45,680 nt of DNA from an uncultured Candidatus Berkelbacteria bacterium (GCA_903834195.1 CAILIB010000045.1:1-45680), one strand, 5' to 3'; positions 14,570-23,423 are shown, numbered from the stretch's first letter. Notes: generated by a model not told the origin, from the sequence alone. Numbers and translations: made by a program.

Positions 14570-14579
14570 TACTATCATA
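14570..14579. promoter_or_regulatory. Overlapping divergent -10 boxes
   Basis: TACTAT (plus strand, 14570-14575) for dnaG and TATGAT (minus strand, complementary to 14574-14579) for the GT-C-like gene overlap by two bases, so both promoters cannot be occupied together. The minus transcript would be leaderless. The plus transcript would carry a ~20-nt leader with the small hairpin GTGTT-ATC-AACAC. Confidence 0.45.
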
Positions 14580-14601
14580 GCGTGTTATCAACACATTTCG
14601 T

Positions 14602-16386
14602 ATGGCAGACTCGAAAATAAGTGAAGAAATCAAAGAACGCCTCCCGGTAGAGCAGCTCATCGGCCAATACGTACCTCTGAAAAAAGCGGGTCGTATCTAT
14701 AAAGGCCTCTGCCCATTCCACGGCGAGAAAACCCCTTCGTTTACGGTTAGTCCGGAACGCGGTGTCTTTAAGTGCTTTGGTTGTGGTAAAGGCGGTGATA
14801 TTTTTGACTTTATTATAGAAATAGAAGGTCTAACGTTTCCTGAAGCTGTAAAACTGCTCGGAGATAAAGCCGGGGTTGAGGTTCCTGAGTGGAAACCAAC
14901 TGGACAGAATGGGAGTACTCCAAGTGGGCCAAATCGTGCACGATTATTTGAAGTTACAAGTTTCACAAGCAGACTTTGGAACAGTATTCTAACCAAGCAT
15001 CCTAAAGCTGAACATGCGCGCACATATCTTGCTGGACGTGGACTCACCCCAGAAACCATTGCCACTTTCCAAATTGGATACGCCCCCTATGGCTCTGCAA
15101 CAGGAACCTCACTGCAACAGGCAGGTTTTAGCCGTACCGAACTTCAAGCCGTTGGTGACCCTACCAAATTTCAAGATCGGATCACGTTTCCAATTGCCGA
15201 TTTAACTGGCAAAATTGTTGGATTCACTGGCCGTTTACTTGAAACAAAAGATGACCCACGGGGAGGAAGTAGTCGTGGACCTAAATACTGGAACACTCCT
15301 GAGACATCAATTTTCGTAAAGAGCCGGACACTTTACGCACTCCATCTCGCCAAGCAAGAAATCAATAAAAAGGGCTTTGCAATTTTGGCTGAAGGCCAAA
15401 TGGATGTCGTTATGCTCCACCAGCATGGATACATCAACACAGTAGCTTCGTCAGGCACAGCGCTAACGATAGAACAGCTCAAATTAATTGGAAGGTTTGC
15501 CCCTGCAATTGTTTTTGCATATGACGGCGATAGTGCTGGAATAGAAGCCACAAAGCGAGGCTTAGAACTTGCACTTCAACAAGATCTCACACCATATGTC
15601 ATTAGTATTCCTAATGGTAAAGACCCTGCTGAATGCTTGCAAAAAGACCCAGAACTCTGGAAAAAGGCCTACGAAAATCGGCTGCGTGGTCTTGATTGGG
15701 TAGTAGAAGAAGCCCTAAAAAACGCTCCTCGCCCCCTTCCACCAGAAACTAAAAAGGCCCTTGCGAAAGAATTAATCCAATGGCTTACTTTTGTATCCGA
15801 TCCAACCGAGCAGGCAGATTGGTTCCTACGCCTTGCAGCTAAACTGGAAACAAATGAACAAAATCTACGCGAACTTTTCCGTCGCATCAAACCTAATGCT
15901 CCTCTTGCTGCAAGTCGCGAACAGGTAACTTCAAACCAACCTACAACAGATCCATCTCTTCACTCGCTCGTTGATACATCAATTGCGATACTTTTAACGT
16001 TTCCTGAAACATATCCAGTACTTAAAACCCAGTTTTCTGGTCCAGCAATTGTCTCGCACAATCCCCTATTCACAAAACTTATTCCTCTCATTCAAAATAT
16101 CCCTGCAGACAGTAGTTTAGAGCAAAATATTGAATCTCATTTAAATGACGATGAGCGCAAAGAAGTGGCTTTACAAAGTGAGGGATTACTAGTACAATAC
16201 GGTGACATTGAGTTATCCCCTTCATGGGCGATTACAGAACTCAGCCTCATACTCCAGCGCATCAGGACAGAGTCCCGCGACCAGGCGAAATCCGCCATAT
16301 CTGAGGAAATTCAGCGTGCACAACAACTCGGCGACGTCGAAAAAATAAAAAGTCTCTTTCAGGAACTACAAAATCTGATATATTAA
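14602..16386 (+). CDS. dnaG: DNA primase
   Basis: Makes RNA primers for replication. The 594-residue protein has the N-terminal CHC2 zinc finger (C37-P-F-H40 ... C58-F-G-C61), the RNA polymerase domain, and a Toprim fold with LAEGQMDVVMLHQHG and AYDGDSAGIEATKRG, whose acidic residues bind metal. The C-terminal third is a helical region that would contact the DnaB helicase and is poorly conserved, as usual. Length is normal. rpoD follows 74 nt downstream on the same strand, reproducing the common dnaG-rpoD order. No rpsU is present upstream. Confidence 0.97.
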   Translation: MADSKISEEIKERLPVEQLIGQYVPLKKAGRIYKGLCPFHGEKTPSFTVSPERGVFKCFGCGKGGDIFDFIIEIEGLTFPEAVKLLGDKAGVEVPEWKPTGQNGSTPSGPNRARLFEVTSFTSRLWNSILTKHPKAEHARTYLAGRGLTPETIATFQIGYAPYGSATGTSLQQAGFSRTELQAVGDPTKFQDRITFPIADLTGKIVGFTGRLLETKDDPRGGSSRGPKYWNTPETSIFVKSRTLYALHLAKQEINKKGFAILAEGQMDVVMLHQHGYINTVASSGTALTIEQLKLIGRFAPAIVFAYDGDSAGIEATKRGLELALQQDLTPYVISIPNGKDPAECLQKDPELWKKAYENRLRGLDWVVEEALKNAPRPLPPETKKALAKELIQWLTFVSDPTEQADWFLRLAAKLETNEQNLRELFRRIKPNAPLAASREQVTSNQPTTDPSLHSLVDTSIAILLTFPETYPVLKTQFSGPAIVSHNPLFTKLIPLIQNIPADSSLEQNIESHLNDDERKEVALQSEGLLVQYGDIELSPSWAITELSLILQRIRTESRDQAKSAISEEIQRAQQLGDVEKIKSLFQELQNLIY

Positions 16387-16392
16387 ATCTGT

Positions 16393-16437
16393 ACGGCTCT
16401 GCCGTCTGTATTTATTTCTCTACCCTGAAAAGACGGC
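16393..16437 (+). promoter_or_regulatory. Alternative hairpins ahead of rpoD
   Basis: ACGGC-TCT-GCCGT (16393-16405) forms a tight hairpin. The segment GCCGTCT (16401-16407) can instead pair with AGACGGC (16431-16437). The two pairings exclude each other. This could modulate read-through from dnaG or processing of the dnaG-rpoD message. The evidence is base pairing only. Confidence 0.35.
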
Positions 16438-16460
16438 TCCCTAACCACTAGTTTCTTCAT

Positions 16461-17648
16461 ATGACTAAACGCCCACCTAAAGCGTATATCGAAGAACGTC
16501 TCGATTACGTCCCAGCACTGCGCGACTTGCTCAAAAAAGGCAAAGTTCACGGTTTTATCACTGCCAAGGAAATTATCCAAGCGTTCCCAGAATTTGAAGA
16601 TGACGTTCCACAGATGGACGCTTTTTTCAGTTACTGTTACGACCGCGGAATTGAAATTCAAGAATCGCCAAATCGCCTTCTACAAATGCCGACTGGCGCA
16701 CCTGTAAAAGCTACAGCTGCTGGTAAAAAGAAAACTGCTCGCGCCAGTGTTCAATTCAACTCACTAGTTGATGAAGGTCCTAGCACCAAAGAACTTGAAG
16801 CAGCTGATGAAGATGTGCCAAACCTTTCAGACGACTCAGTTCGCATGTACCTACGTGAAATTGGTCGTATCCCTCTTTTGAACACTGAAGACGAAATTAA
16901 GCTTGCAAAGCGTATTGCACACGGTGATCAAATTGCCAAAAAGAAACTAACCGAAGCCAACCTTCGTCTCGTTGTTTCTATCGCGAAGAAATACATTGGA
17001 CGCGGACTTTCACTCCTTGATCTTATTCAAGAAGGAAACCTTGGTCTAACTCGCGCTGTAGAAAAGTTCGATTACACCAAAGGGTTTAAGTTCTCCACGT
17101 ATGCTACCTGGTGGGTTCGTCAAGCTATTACTCGAGCAATTGCTGACCAGGCTCGAACAATTCGTATCCCAGTCCACATGATCGAAACGATCAACAAGTT
17201 GATCCGCGTCCAGCGCTCACTTGTTCAGGAACTTGGTCGCGAGCCAACCCCTGCTGAAATCGCCAAGGAAATGGAGATTGACGAAGACAAGGTAAACCAT
17301 ATCATCAAGATTTCTCAAGAAACAGTTTCTCTTGAAGCTCCTGTTGGTGAAGAAGAAGACTCTCGCCTCGGTGACTTCCTTGAAGACAAAGAAAGTCTCT
17401 CCCCTGAAGAAGCTGCAATTTACGAGTTGATGAAGGGTCACGTTGAAGAGTTCCTTGATGTTCTTCCTCCTCGTGAACAAAAGATTCTCCGCATGCGTTT
17501 TGGTCTTGAAAACGGCCGTTCACACACTCTTGAAGAAGTTGGTCAAGAATTTGGCGTAACACGTGAACGTATTCGTCAGATTGAAGCTAAGGCGCTCAAG
17601 AAACTTGAAAAGCACGAGCTTTCATCCAAGCTACGCGACTACCTATAG
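16461..17648 (+). CDS. rpoD: Primary sigma factor, sigma-70 (RpoD)
   Basis: Directs RNA polymerase to housekeeping promoters. The 395-residue protein has a truncated region 1.1-like N-terminus, region 1.2 ([21 protein letters not shown]), region 2 ([30 protein letters not shown], then [17 protein letters not shown] for -10 binding), region 3 and region 4 with [17 protein letters not shown] for -35 recognition. It lacks the large non-conserved insertion of proteobacterial RpoD. Its region 2 and 4 motifs are standard, consistent with the TTGACA/TATAAT-like promoters seen here. Alanine/lysine-rich residues about 75-95 form a linker. Three stacked hairpins follow the stop. Confidence 0.97.
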   Translation: MTKRPPKAYIEERLDYVPALRDLLKKGKVHGFITAKEIIQAFPEFEDDVPQMDAFFSYCYDRGIEIQESPNRLLQMPTGAPVKATAAGKKKTARASVQFNSLVDEGPSTKELEAADEDVPNLSDDSVRMYLREIGRIPLLNTEDEIKLAKRIAHGDQIAKKKLTEANLRLVVSIAKKYIGRGLSLLDLIQEGNLGLTRAVEKFDYTKGFKFSTYATWWVRQAITRAIADQARTIRIPVHMIETINKLIRVQRSLVQELGREPTPAEIAKEMEIDEDKVNHIIKISQETVSLEAPVGEEEDSRLGDFLEDKESLSPEEAAIYELMKGHVEEFLDVLPPREQKILRMRFGLENGRSHTLEEVGQEFGVTRERIRQIEAKALKKLEKHELSSKLRDYL

Positions 17649-17658
17649 AATGCTTCAA

Positions 17659-17757
17659 GGGGAAGGACTTTCGTCCTCCCCCTCGACGACGCACAGAGTG
17701 CGTCTGCTCCCCCTCCTAAAGTGAAGAAAATACCAGGAAGTAAATTCCTGGTATTTT
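17659..17757 (+). terminator. Triple-hairpin 3' end of rpoD
   Basis: Three hairpins occur in series: GGGGAAGGAC/GTCCTCCCC (17659-17681, one bulge), GACGCAC-AGA-GTGCGTC (17688-17704), and a perfect 13-bp stem AAAATACCAGGAA/TTCCTGGTATTTT (17727-17757). The last, with its T-rich end, is the terminator. The first two may stabilise the 3' end. Confidence 0.75.
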
Positions 17758-17792
17758 CATGTATAGTAGCTTTAGAAACATAAAGATTATCA

Positions 17793-18335
17793 ATGCTCGG
17801 ATCACTTTCAGGAACAATAACCGCACGGCTCGAACAACGCATCCTCGTCGAGGTAAACAGAGTTGGGTATTGGGTTTTTACAGGTTCATGGCAACCAAAC
17901 GGTGAAATTACCTGCTACATTCACCACCATGTCCGTGAAGATGCCTCGGTCCTCTACGGCTTTTCAGACATCCAAACACTTCAGCTCTTTGAGCAGCTGA
18001 TTAGCATTAGTGGAATTGGACCAAAGGCCGCTCTCGCCATTCTTTCTCTCGGAAGTAACGACAGTATCCGCACAGCAATTGCACAAGGTGATAGCGGATT
18101 CCTTTCGATGGCACCTGGTATCGGTCAAAAAGCTGCCCAAAAAATCATCCTCGAGCTTAAGGGTAAACTTCCTGAGTTAAGCGATGTCAGCAGCACACAC
18201 CAAGATGTAATCGCTGCACTCGAATCTCTTGGGTATAAAGCCAACGATATTCGTGCATTTGTAAACGAAATGCCGGCAGGAGTTACTGATCTTAACGACC
18301 AAATTCGCTGGACCCTCCAGCAGCTAGCGCGTTAA
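17793..18335 (+). CDS. ruvA: Holliday junction helicase subunit RuvA
   Basis: RuvA binds four-way junctions and loads RuvB for branch migration. The 180-residue protein has the N-terminal OB domain (MLGSLSGTITARLEQ, YCIHHHVREDA-like segment), two helix-hairpin-helix motifs (LISISGIGPKAALAIL and APGIGQKAAQKIILELKGKL), and a C-terminal RuvB-binding three-helix domain (ALESLGYKANDIRAFV). Length is slightly below the usual ~200. A TATAGT motif at 17762-17767 may be its -10 box. It overlaps the convergent HD-domain gene by 4 bp. ruvB and ruvC are not in the window. Confidence 0.95.
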   Translation: MLGSLSGTITARLEQRILVEVNRVGYWVFTGSWQPNGEITCYIHHHVREDASVLYGFSDIQTLQLFEQLISISGIGPKAALAILSLGSNDSIRTAIAQGDSGFLSMAPGIGQKAAQKIILELKGKLPELSDVSSTHQDVIAALESLGYKANDIRAFVNEMPAGVTDLNDQIRWTLQQLAR

Positions 18336-19138
18336 TTTTTTGGCGGTTCAACGAGTGAGAGTAATCGCTCTTCTTCAATGTATCCACCATTTTCCAGAAG
18401 AATTTTAATCCAGGCGTTGTACGGAGCAAAACCCTTCTCTTCTCGAAGTGTGACACGTGTATGTAACCTCCCAAGTTTTGACAATCCTACATCATCAACC
18501 ATTTCAGTAAATACTGGCAAGGGAAATGAATCATCAAATAATTCAACAATCTCGGGATATTTTAATGTAAACTTTGTAAAATAGCCAAAGTAATATTCGG
18601 CCGGGCGCGGAATACGCCCATACTCATTTACAATGTTAGTCGCAAAAAGCGTATTTCCGGCAAAAACTTCATGCATTGCCTCACCTAGCGCATCGAATTT
18701 GTCAGCAAACTGTACAACATAGGCTTCCAACGAATTTGGCTCAGCAGCATCCCTCAACAGATCTTCATACGAATACGGTGACAAATCGAGTGAATACTTG
18801 TGAGAAACTTTTTTAATAGCTTCTTGCTCCATTTGTTTCACATCAGCCATCTGCTCAGCGGTCATTTTGCTTTTGTTCCCCGCCTGCACATCACCCATAA
18901 TAATCTCAGCATCATCATGCACAAGCGCTAGTAACACCGCACGCTCAGGATTAAATCGAGACCCAAAAATAGTCCCGGCGTACGGTGCAATTGTTTCGAC
19001 AATCCACGCAACTCGCTGAGAGTGCGTCAGTAAATTAGTCCGGTAGTACATCTGATCGTACAAACTATACCGGGTAATAGAAGTCAGTGCTTCTAGCCGA
19101 TCTGTTTGTGCGCTCAAAACATCAGTAAATGATCCCAT
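18332..19138 (-). CDS. HD-domain phosphohydrolase (YfbR-like)
   Basis: A 268-residue HD-superfamily metal-dependent hydrolase. The metal ligands are H in LLTHSQRVAWIVE, the HD pair in ALVHDDAEIIMGD and D in VVQFADKFDALGEA, the order found in 5'-deoxynucleotidases such as YfbR. The middle region is helical and the last ~80 residues have no known motif. A nucleotide substrate is inferred from family only. It begins 9 nt after the last pseudopilin gene on the same strand, but a TAATAC box lies 6 nt upstream of its ATG, so it may also have a leaderless promoter of its own. Confidence 0.7.
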   Translation of the reverse strand: MGSFTDVLSAQTDRLEALTSITRYSLYDQMYYRTNLLTHSQRVAWIVETIAPYAGTIFGSRFNPERAVLLALVHDDAEIIMGDVQAGNKSKMTAEQMADVKQMEQEAIKKVSHKYSLDLSPYSYEDLLRDAAEPNSLEAYVVQFADKFDALGEAMHEVFAGNTLFATNIVNEYGRIPRPAEYYFGYFTKFTLKYPEIVELFDDSFPLPVFTEMVDDVGLSKLGRLHTRVTLREEKGFAPYNAWIKILLENGGYIEEERLLSLVEPPKN

Positions 19139-19147
19139 ACACTCGTA

Positions 19148-20380
19148 TTAATACTGCTCTTCCCAGTACTGTACACTAAGCGCTTGTGCCACACCACTTG
19201 CCCCAGCAAATGAGGCTGCTGTTCGAGTAGAATTATAGGTTAAGGTCAACCCAAAACCAGTATTTATATTCATTGGCCCAGCTGAAATAAGTGCTCCATT
19301 CACATTTATTGTCTGGGCACTGCTAAAATTTGTACTACCGGCTGCATAAAATACCCCATTAATATTCCACGTACCATAGCCATTATTTATATTATTTGAA
19401 ACGAATATTCCTGCCTGACCAGTTCCAGGGTCATTCACGTTGATTATCGCATTGGTTGCCGAGTTATTAATTCCCAAACTTCCTGCAATGATCAACATCC
19501 CACTAATGTTAACTGTTTTATTCTTCATCCAGTTTCCAATATTCACATCTCCAGTAATATACGTAACAGGACCTGGGAAGTTAACTGTTGCACCTCCTGT
19601 AGAAACTGCAGTTTGGAACTGCGCAGCAGTGTACTTTGTAGTGTAATGAGTTGAGTAATAGGTAAAGTCAAAACTTGGAGCAGTAATTGTAGATGGCGCT
19701 GCTTGACACCCACCAGCTGGAGTTGGCGAACACGACGAAGCAAATACACCACCAGAATTTTGTAATGTAGTTTGATTAGAATTATATGGACCAGGAGTTT
19801 TAATCACTCCTCCATTCAAATTAACTGTTGTTTGATTAAACGTAATCCCGCCACCGGCGTAAAAATCACCCCCAGCAATCGAAAAAGTACTTCCGGGATT
19901 ATTTACTGCTATCGCTGCACCCGAAAACATAGCTGCCGTTCCCGTTGGACTTACCCCTCCACCAGCTACTGCACCTTCAAACACCGTCGCAACTACTCGA
20001 CGCTTACTAACAAATACACCATTATCGCTAGTACCGGTCACATCAATTGTCCCGTACCCACCTCCTCCTACTGAACTCTTCATCGTAACTGTATAACCCT
20101 GATTTGTTGCTGGAGCATTCGTGGCCGTATAGGTTACATTTAACGTTCCTGCTGCAAGAGCAGTTTTATACGCTGGAGTTGTATTAATTCTCCAGAGTGC
20201 ATCTTGAACACCACCTTCCGAAACATAGTATGCAGTTACACTTTCCTGTTGTGAGCGGGAAATTTTTGATTCAAGTGTTGAAACTGTTATGAGCGCACCT
20301 ACACCAAACATTGAGACTCCTAATAATACGAGAATTGTTGCCAATGCATAGCCTGGTTTTCGCTTTTGAAATTTCATCAT
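19148..20380 (-). CDS. PilX-like pilus assembly protein with long passenger domain
   Basis: A 410-residue protein whose N-terminus (KPGYALATILVLLGVSMFGVGALITVSTLE) is a class III-like hydrophobic stretch with a Gly-Tyr junction, similar to PilX/DUF7305-type proteins rather than a classical GFTLIE pilin. Residues ~35-140 resemble the PilX stalk (QESVTAYYVSEGGVQDALWRI). The remainder is rich in Asn, Gly, Thr and Ser with repeating beta-strand units (VNLNGGVI, VNISGMLIIAGSLGI, WNINGVFYAAGS, INVNGALISAGP), suggesting a right-handed beta-helix. It is the last gene of the pilin operon and overlaps the preceding gene by 4 bp. Extracellular location is inferred. Confidence 0.7.
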   Translation of the reverse strand: MMKFQKRKPGYALATILVLLGVSMFGVGALITVSTLESKISRSQQESVTAYYVSEGGVQDALWRINTTPAYKTALAAGTLNVTYTATNAPATNQGYTVTMKSSVGGGGYGTIDVTGTSDNGVFVSKRRVVATVFEGAVAGGGVSPTGTAAMFSGAAIAVNNPGSTFSIAGGDFYAGGGITFNQTTVNLNGGVIKTPGPYNSNQTTLQNSGGVFASSCSPTPAGGCQAAPSTITAPSFDFTYYSTHYTTKYTAAQFQTAVSTGGATVNFPGPVTYITGDVNIGNWMKNKTVNISGMLIIAGSLGINNSATNAIINVNDPGTGQAGIFVSNNINNGYGTWNINGVFYAAGSTNFSSAQTINVNGALISAGPMNINTGFGLTLTYNSTRTAASFAGASGVAQALSVQYWEEQY

Positions 20381-20973
20381 GGATTCCTCCCTAATGGGGT
20401 ATTTCGCCCGAGAACTGTGGTTCGAACTGTAAAGGTTTGGTTAAACGAATCAACAGTATTTATCTGAATTTGAAGAAGATTATCTCCATAAAAGATAAGA
20501 TTCTGCACATGATCAGCTACGTCTGTAGTTGAAACTACACTTGGTGTCGGACTAATTCCACCCGTTCCAACTGCGTTCCAAACTACGCGATGATTTGGGT
20601 CATAGTTAAACGCATATTGCTTAATATCAAGCTTAAGCGTCCCGTTTACCACATAATACCGTCGGTAACTCAGATCGTTCGCGTTACCATCCTCAAATTC
20701 GATGCCATTTGGCTGAGCAATACTATTATCGTTAATCGTAGCCGGAAATACAGTAACCACATCGTTAGTCTGGCGAAGTTCACGCGACAAGCGGTCAATA
20801 ATAATTCGACCATTTTGAGCGATTTCTGCGCGAGACTGATCCAAGTTAAGTGACTTACGAAACAAGGTATATGTAGCTGTACTAATACCAACGAGAATAC
20901 CTGAAATCAGTAGAGCAATAATAAGCTCTATGAGCGTGAAGCCAGGTTTTCGCACCCTATTTATTGTAGTCAT
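20377..20973 (-). CDS. Pseudopilin, PilW/GspJ-like
   Basis: A 198-residue pseudopilin from the ATG at 20973 (an ATG at 20988 would add five residues). The prepilin motif is KPG|FTLIELIIALLISGILVGIST, with Gly at -1 and Glu at +5, so it should be cleaved and methylated by the PilD-type prepilin peptidase. The long soluble domain, containing AQNGRIIIDRLSRELRQ, is typical of the PilW/GspJ minor subunit. It overlaps the neighbours on both sides in one five-gene operon. Confidence 0.8.
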   Translation of the reverse strand: MTTINRVRKPGFTLIELIIALLISGILVGISTATYTLFRKSLNLDQSRAEIAQNGRIIIDRLSRELRQTNDVVTVFPATINDNSIAQPNGIEFEDGNANDLSYRRYYVVNGTLKLDIKQYAFNYDPNHRVVWNAVGTGGISPTPSVVSTTDVADHVQNLIFYGDNLLQIQINTVDSFNQTFTVRTTVLGRNTPLGRNP

Positions 20974-21364
20974 AGGTAGAAAGTACATAGGAACGGTTCA
21001 CACTTCCTTCAGACCAATACACGGTTACTGTGAGGCGTTTTAACCCAGTATCAGTGCCTGAAACTGCATACGAGGAATTTATATAATCAATAGTAGTACT
21101 ACGCTGAAACAAACTATATACAGTTCCAGTTGAATTTGGCACAGTGGCTTTTGCTTCATAGGTACCAGCAGTAAGCGCCGAATAGGCCAGCGAACGTAAT
21201 GTTTCCATTTGTTCTTCGGCCAAAAAAGCAGCGTCGGTCTGGTAGCTACTCTGATTTAGCAAGCGTCGGTTAATCGGAAAAATCTGCAAAATTGAAAGCA
21301 TTCCTACAGAAAAAAGTGAGAGTGCAATGAGTAATTCAACAAAGGTAAAACCCCGGCGACGCAT
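20957..21364 (-). CDS. Pseudopilin, PilV/GspI-like
   Basis: A 135-residue pseudopilin. The prepilin motif is MRRRG|FTFVELLIALSLFSVGMLSIL, with a five-residue leader, Gly at -1 and Glu at +5. FLAEEQMETLRSLAYSAL after the helix is characteristic of PilV/GspI, where 'EQME.L' follows the hydrophobic stalk. The start overlaps the stop of the preceding gene in a TAATG arrangement, which indicates translational coupling. Confidence 0.8.
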   Translation of the reverse strand: MRRRGFTFVELLIALSLFSVGMLSILQIFPINRRLLNQSSYQTDAAFLAEEQMETLRSLAYSALTAGTYEAKATVPNSTGTVYSLFQRSTTIDYINSSYAVSGTDTGLKRLTVTVYWSEGSVNRSYVLSTYDYNK

Positions 21365-21840
21365 TAGAACTCCGACTGGTTATTAATCACTGCACCCGAT
21401 GGTCGAATATCAATTTCTCGACTTCGATTTCGTATCGTGTCGGTCAAAATAATGTTACCCGAAAAATTAGGGACTCCTGACGTTGCAAATTGAATATCAC
21501 TATTGCCACTAAAATTTACTGCAGAAATAGTAATATTTGAAGGAAGTGTAAGCGTATTTTGGGTTGTTTTTGTCGAATTTGCAGAATTAAACAAATAGAG
21601 CGGAACCGTAGTGCCGTTTGTAGTAAACGTCACTCCATACAACTTTTGTTCAGTAACCGTTTTCTGTTGTGCACTTCGGACGAAATCGGCTACCTGCGCC
21701 ACTGCAGAGTTTAACTCAAGCTGAGAAAGAATAAGCTGGTATGTAGGCACAACAAAAGCACCAACCAGTGCAAGAATGCTCGTTACAATGAGGAGCTCAA
21801 TGAGTGTAAGTGCTGGTCGCCTGGACCGCGTATAAACCAT
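21364..21840 (-). CDS. Pseudopilin, GspH/FimT-like, with Ala at the cleavage site
   Basis: A 158-residue protein starting at 21840, where its ATG overlaps the preceding stop (TAATG). The prepilin segment is RRPA|LTLIELLIVTSILALVGAFVVP. Position -1 is Ala rather than the near-invariant Gly, and +1 is Leu, while Glu +5 is kept. Prepilin peptidases tolerate Ala poorly to moderately, so processing may be slow. The rest resembles GspH/FimT minor pseudopilins (VAQVADFVRSAQQKTVTEQKLYGVTF). Confidence 0.75.
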   Translation of the reverse strand: MVYTRSRRPALTLIELLIVTSILALVGAFVVPTYQLILSQLELNSAVAQVADFVRSAQQKTVTEQKLYGVTFTTNGTTVPLYLFNSANSTKTTQNTLTLPSNITISAVNFSGNSDIQFATSGVPNFSGNIILTDTIRNRSREIDIRPSGAVINNQSEF

Positions 21841-22418
21841 TAGTAATTCACTTTCTTTATTGTACAGTTTACGCAGTACCCCGGAATATTCGGCTCGTCC
21901 TGGTGTGGAATACACGGGCCAGAAATACAGTAGAAAACAGTACTATCGGATACGAAGGTTGGGAAAAGTATTGGATCAGCACACGTAGAAGCGGGATCAC
22001 CCGTACCACAAAGGTGGTAGCTAATCTGATATACCTGCTGTCCATTGTATGGCCACGCGTCGTAATCGAACTGTCCGTGAGGCCACACACTCGTTGGCCA
22101 CACTTGATTTGGCAAATACTTTTCAAGTCCTGGTGGCATACCGCGAGACACATCAGCTGGATACGTATAGTTATGATCTTCGGCATACTGTGTAGTCGCA
22201 GTTGCTAACGTATTAAGCTCGGTAGTAACTCGAGTTAGTTTCGAGTTAGCTTGATACCTAATTACGCCAAGCACAGCTAAGGTAGCCAGTATCGCAATAA
22301 TTGCAATAACTATAATAAGTTCAACGAGCGTGAATCCCCTCTTTGTGTGCATTTTTCGTGCGAATTTGCGACGTAACAGACTAGTATTAGTATATACTCC
22401 AAACCTGTTATCTGCCAT
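21840..22418 (-). CDS. Type IV pilin-like protein (likely major subunit)
   Basis: A 192-residue pilin with motif KRG|FTLVELIIVIAIIAILATLAVLGVIRYQ after a ~22-residue basic leader. The soluble domain contains four to six cysteines (LCGTGDPASTCADP, YCISGPCIPH, GYCVNC) that could form disulfides, as in GspG-like major pseudopilins. The ATG at 22418 is preferred to the one at 22424 because the -10 box TATCAT ends 8 nt upstream of it. It heads the operon, and the motor, platform and secretin genes are not in this window. Divergent from trxB. Confidence 0.8.
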   Translation of the reverse strand: MADNRFGVYTNTSLLRRKFARKMHTKRGFTLVELIIVIAIIAILATLAVLGVIRYQANSKLTRVTTELNTLATATTQYAEDHNYTYPADVSRGMPPGLEKYLPNQVWPTSVWPHGQFDYDAWPYNGQQVYQISYHLCGTGDPASTCADPILFPTFVSDSTVFYCISGPCIPHQDEPNIPGYCVNCTIKKVNY

Positions 22419-22426
22419 ACTCATTC

Positions 22427-22432
22427 ATGATA
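22427..22432 (-). promoter_or_regulatory. -10 box of the pilin operon
   Basis: TATCAT on the minus strand, 8 nt from the ATG at 22418, giving a leaderless mRNA for the operon running to 19148. It sits in the 36-nt space shared with the divergent trxB gene. Confidence 0.5.
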
Positions 22433-22454
22433 AAACGGGTCAAAAAATACACAT

Positions 22455-23420
22455 ATGGAAGCACAAACGTACGATACACTCATCATTGGCGGAGCTTGCG
22501 CTGGCCTTGCAGCTGGAACCTACGCTGCCCGCCGAGCTATGAAAACACTTATTGTCACAAAAGACATTGGTGGCCAAATTGCTACCACACCAAGTGTGGA
22601 AAACTACCCAGCAATTGATTTTGTTACCGGCCCACAACTTGCTCAAGACATGATGGCTCAAGCTATGAAGTGGGGCGCTGAATTACAGTACGATGAGATC
22701 TCCAAAATTGAAAAGCGAGGCGAAAAAGACTTTGTCGTGACTGGTGACAAAGGTACCTATGCTTCAAAGTCATTAATTCTGGCTTACGGCAAAACTCCAC
22801 GCAATCTCGATGTTCCCGGTGAGAAAAAGTATGCCGGCAAAGGAGTTTCCTACTGTGTAACCTGTGATGCCCCATTATTTCGCAACCGTACAGTTGTGGT
22901 TGTGGGCGGCGGTAGCTCAGCACTAGAAGGTGCACTCATCCTGAGTAAAGTTGCCAAAAAAGTGTACATCGTTCACCGTCGCGACGAGTTCCGTGGTGAA
23001 GAAGTTTTGGTGGCACAAATGAAGGCTGAACCTAAAATTGAAATGGTACTCTCATCGGTAACTCAAGAAGTGGTAGGAGACGGTCAGTATGTTACCGCAT
23101 TACGAGTGCAAGATGTGAAGGACGCCAGTATCGTTCGAGATATTCCGGTAGACGGTGTATTCGTTGAAATTGGCTTTATTGTAAACAGCGCTCTGATTAA
23201 AGAACTGGTTGATTTGGACCGCCTGAATCAAGTAATTACAAACAAAAAAATGGAGACCTCCACTTCTGGCGTATTTGCCTGCGGAGATCTCACTGACAGC
23301 CCGTATAAACAGGCTGTTATTTCGGCTGGCGAAGGTGCCTCTGCTGCCTTAACTGCCTATTCATATGTGAATGATGGCAAGGCAGCTGGTGTTGATTGGA
23401 CGTCACATCCTACTTCGTAA
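22455..23420 (+). CDS. trxB: Thioredoxin reductase
   Basis: A flavoenzyme that passes electrons from NADPH to thioredoxin. The 321-residue protein has the FAD-binding motif IIGGACAGLAAGTYAAR (an unusual Cys in place of the common Pro), the redox-active disulfide C-V-T-C in GVSYCVTCDAPLF, the NADPH motif VVVGGGSSALEGALIL followed by HRRDEFRG, and the C-terminal FAD motif GVFACGDLTDSPYKQAVISAGEGA. Length and order are normal. The substrate is probably TrxA at 3648-4007. It starts near the divergent pilin operon. Some relatives act on ferredoxin instead, but the HRRDEFR motif supports NADPH use. Confidence 0.93.
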   Translation: MEAQTYDTLIIGGACAGLAAGTYAARRAMKTLIVTKDIGGQIATTPSVENYPAIDFVTGPQLAQDMMAQAMKWGAELQYDEISKIEKRGEKDFVVTGDKGTYASKSLILAYGKTPRNLDVPGEKKYAGKGVSYCVTCDAPLFRNRTVVVVGGGSSALEGALILSKVAKKVYIVHRRDEFRGEEVLVAQMKAEPKIEMVLSSVTQEVVGDGQYVTALRVQDVKDASIVRDIPVDGVFVEIGFIVNSALIKELVDLDRLNQVITNKKMETSTSGVFACGDLTDSPYKQAVISAGEGASAALTAYSYVNDGKAAGVDWTSHPTS

Positions 23421-23423
23421 ACC

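Noticed and set aside
14585-14593. TTATCAACA, one mismatch from a DnaA box, next to dnaG
   Set aside because: A single near-match is expected by chance, there is no cluster of boxes or AT-rich unwinding region, and the sequence also forms a small palindromic hairpin. No origin is claimed.
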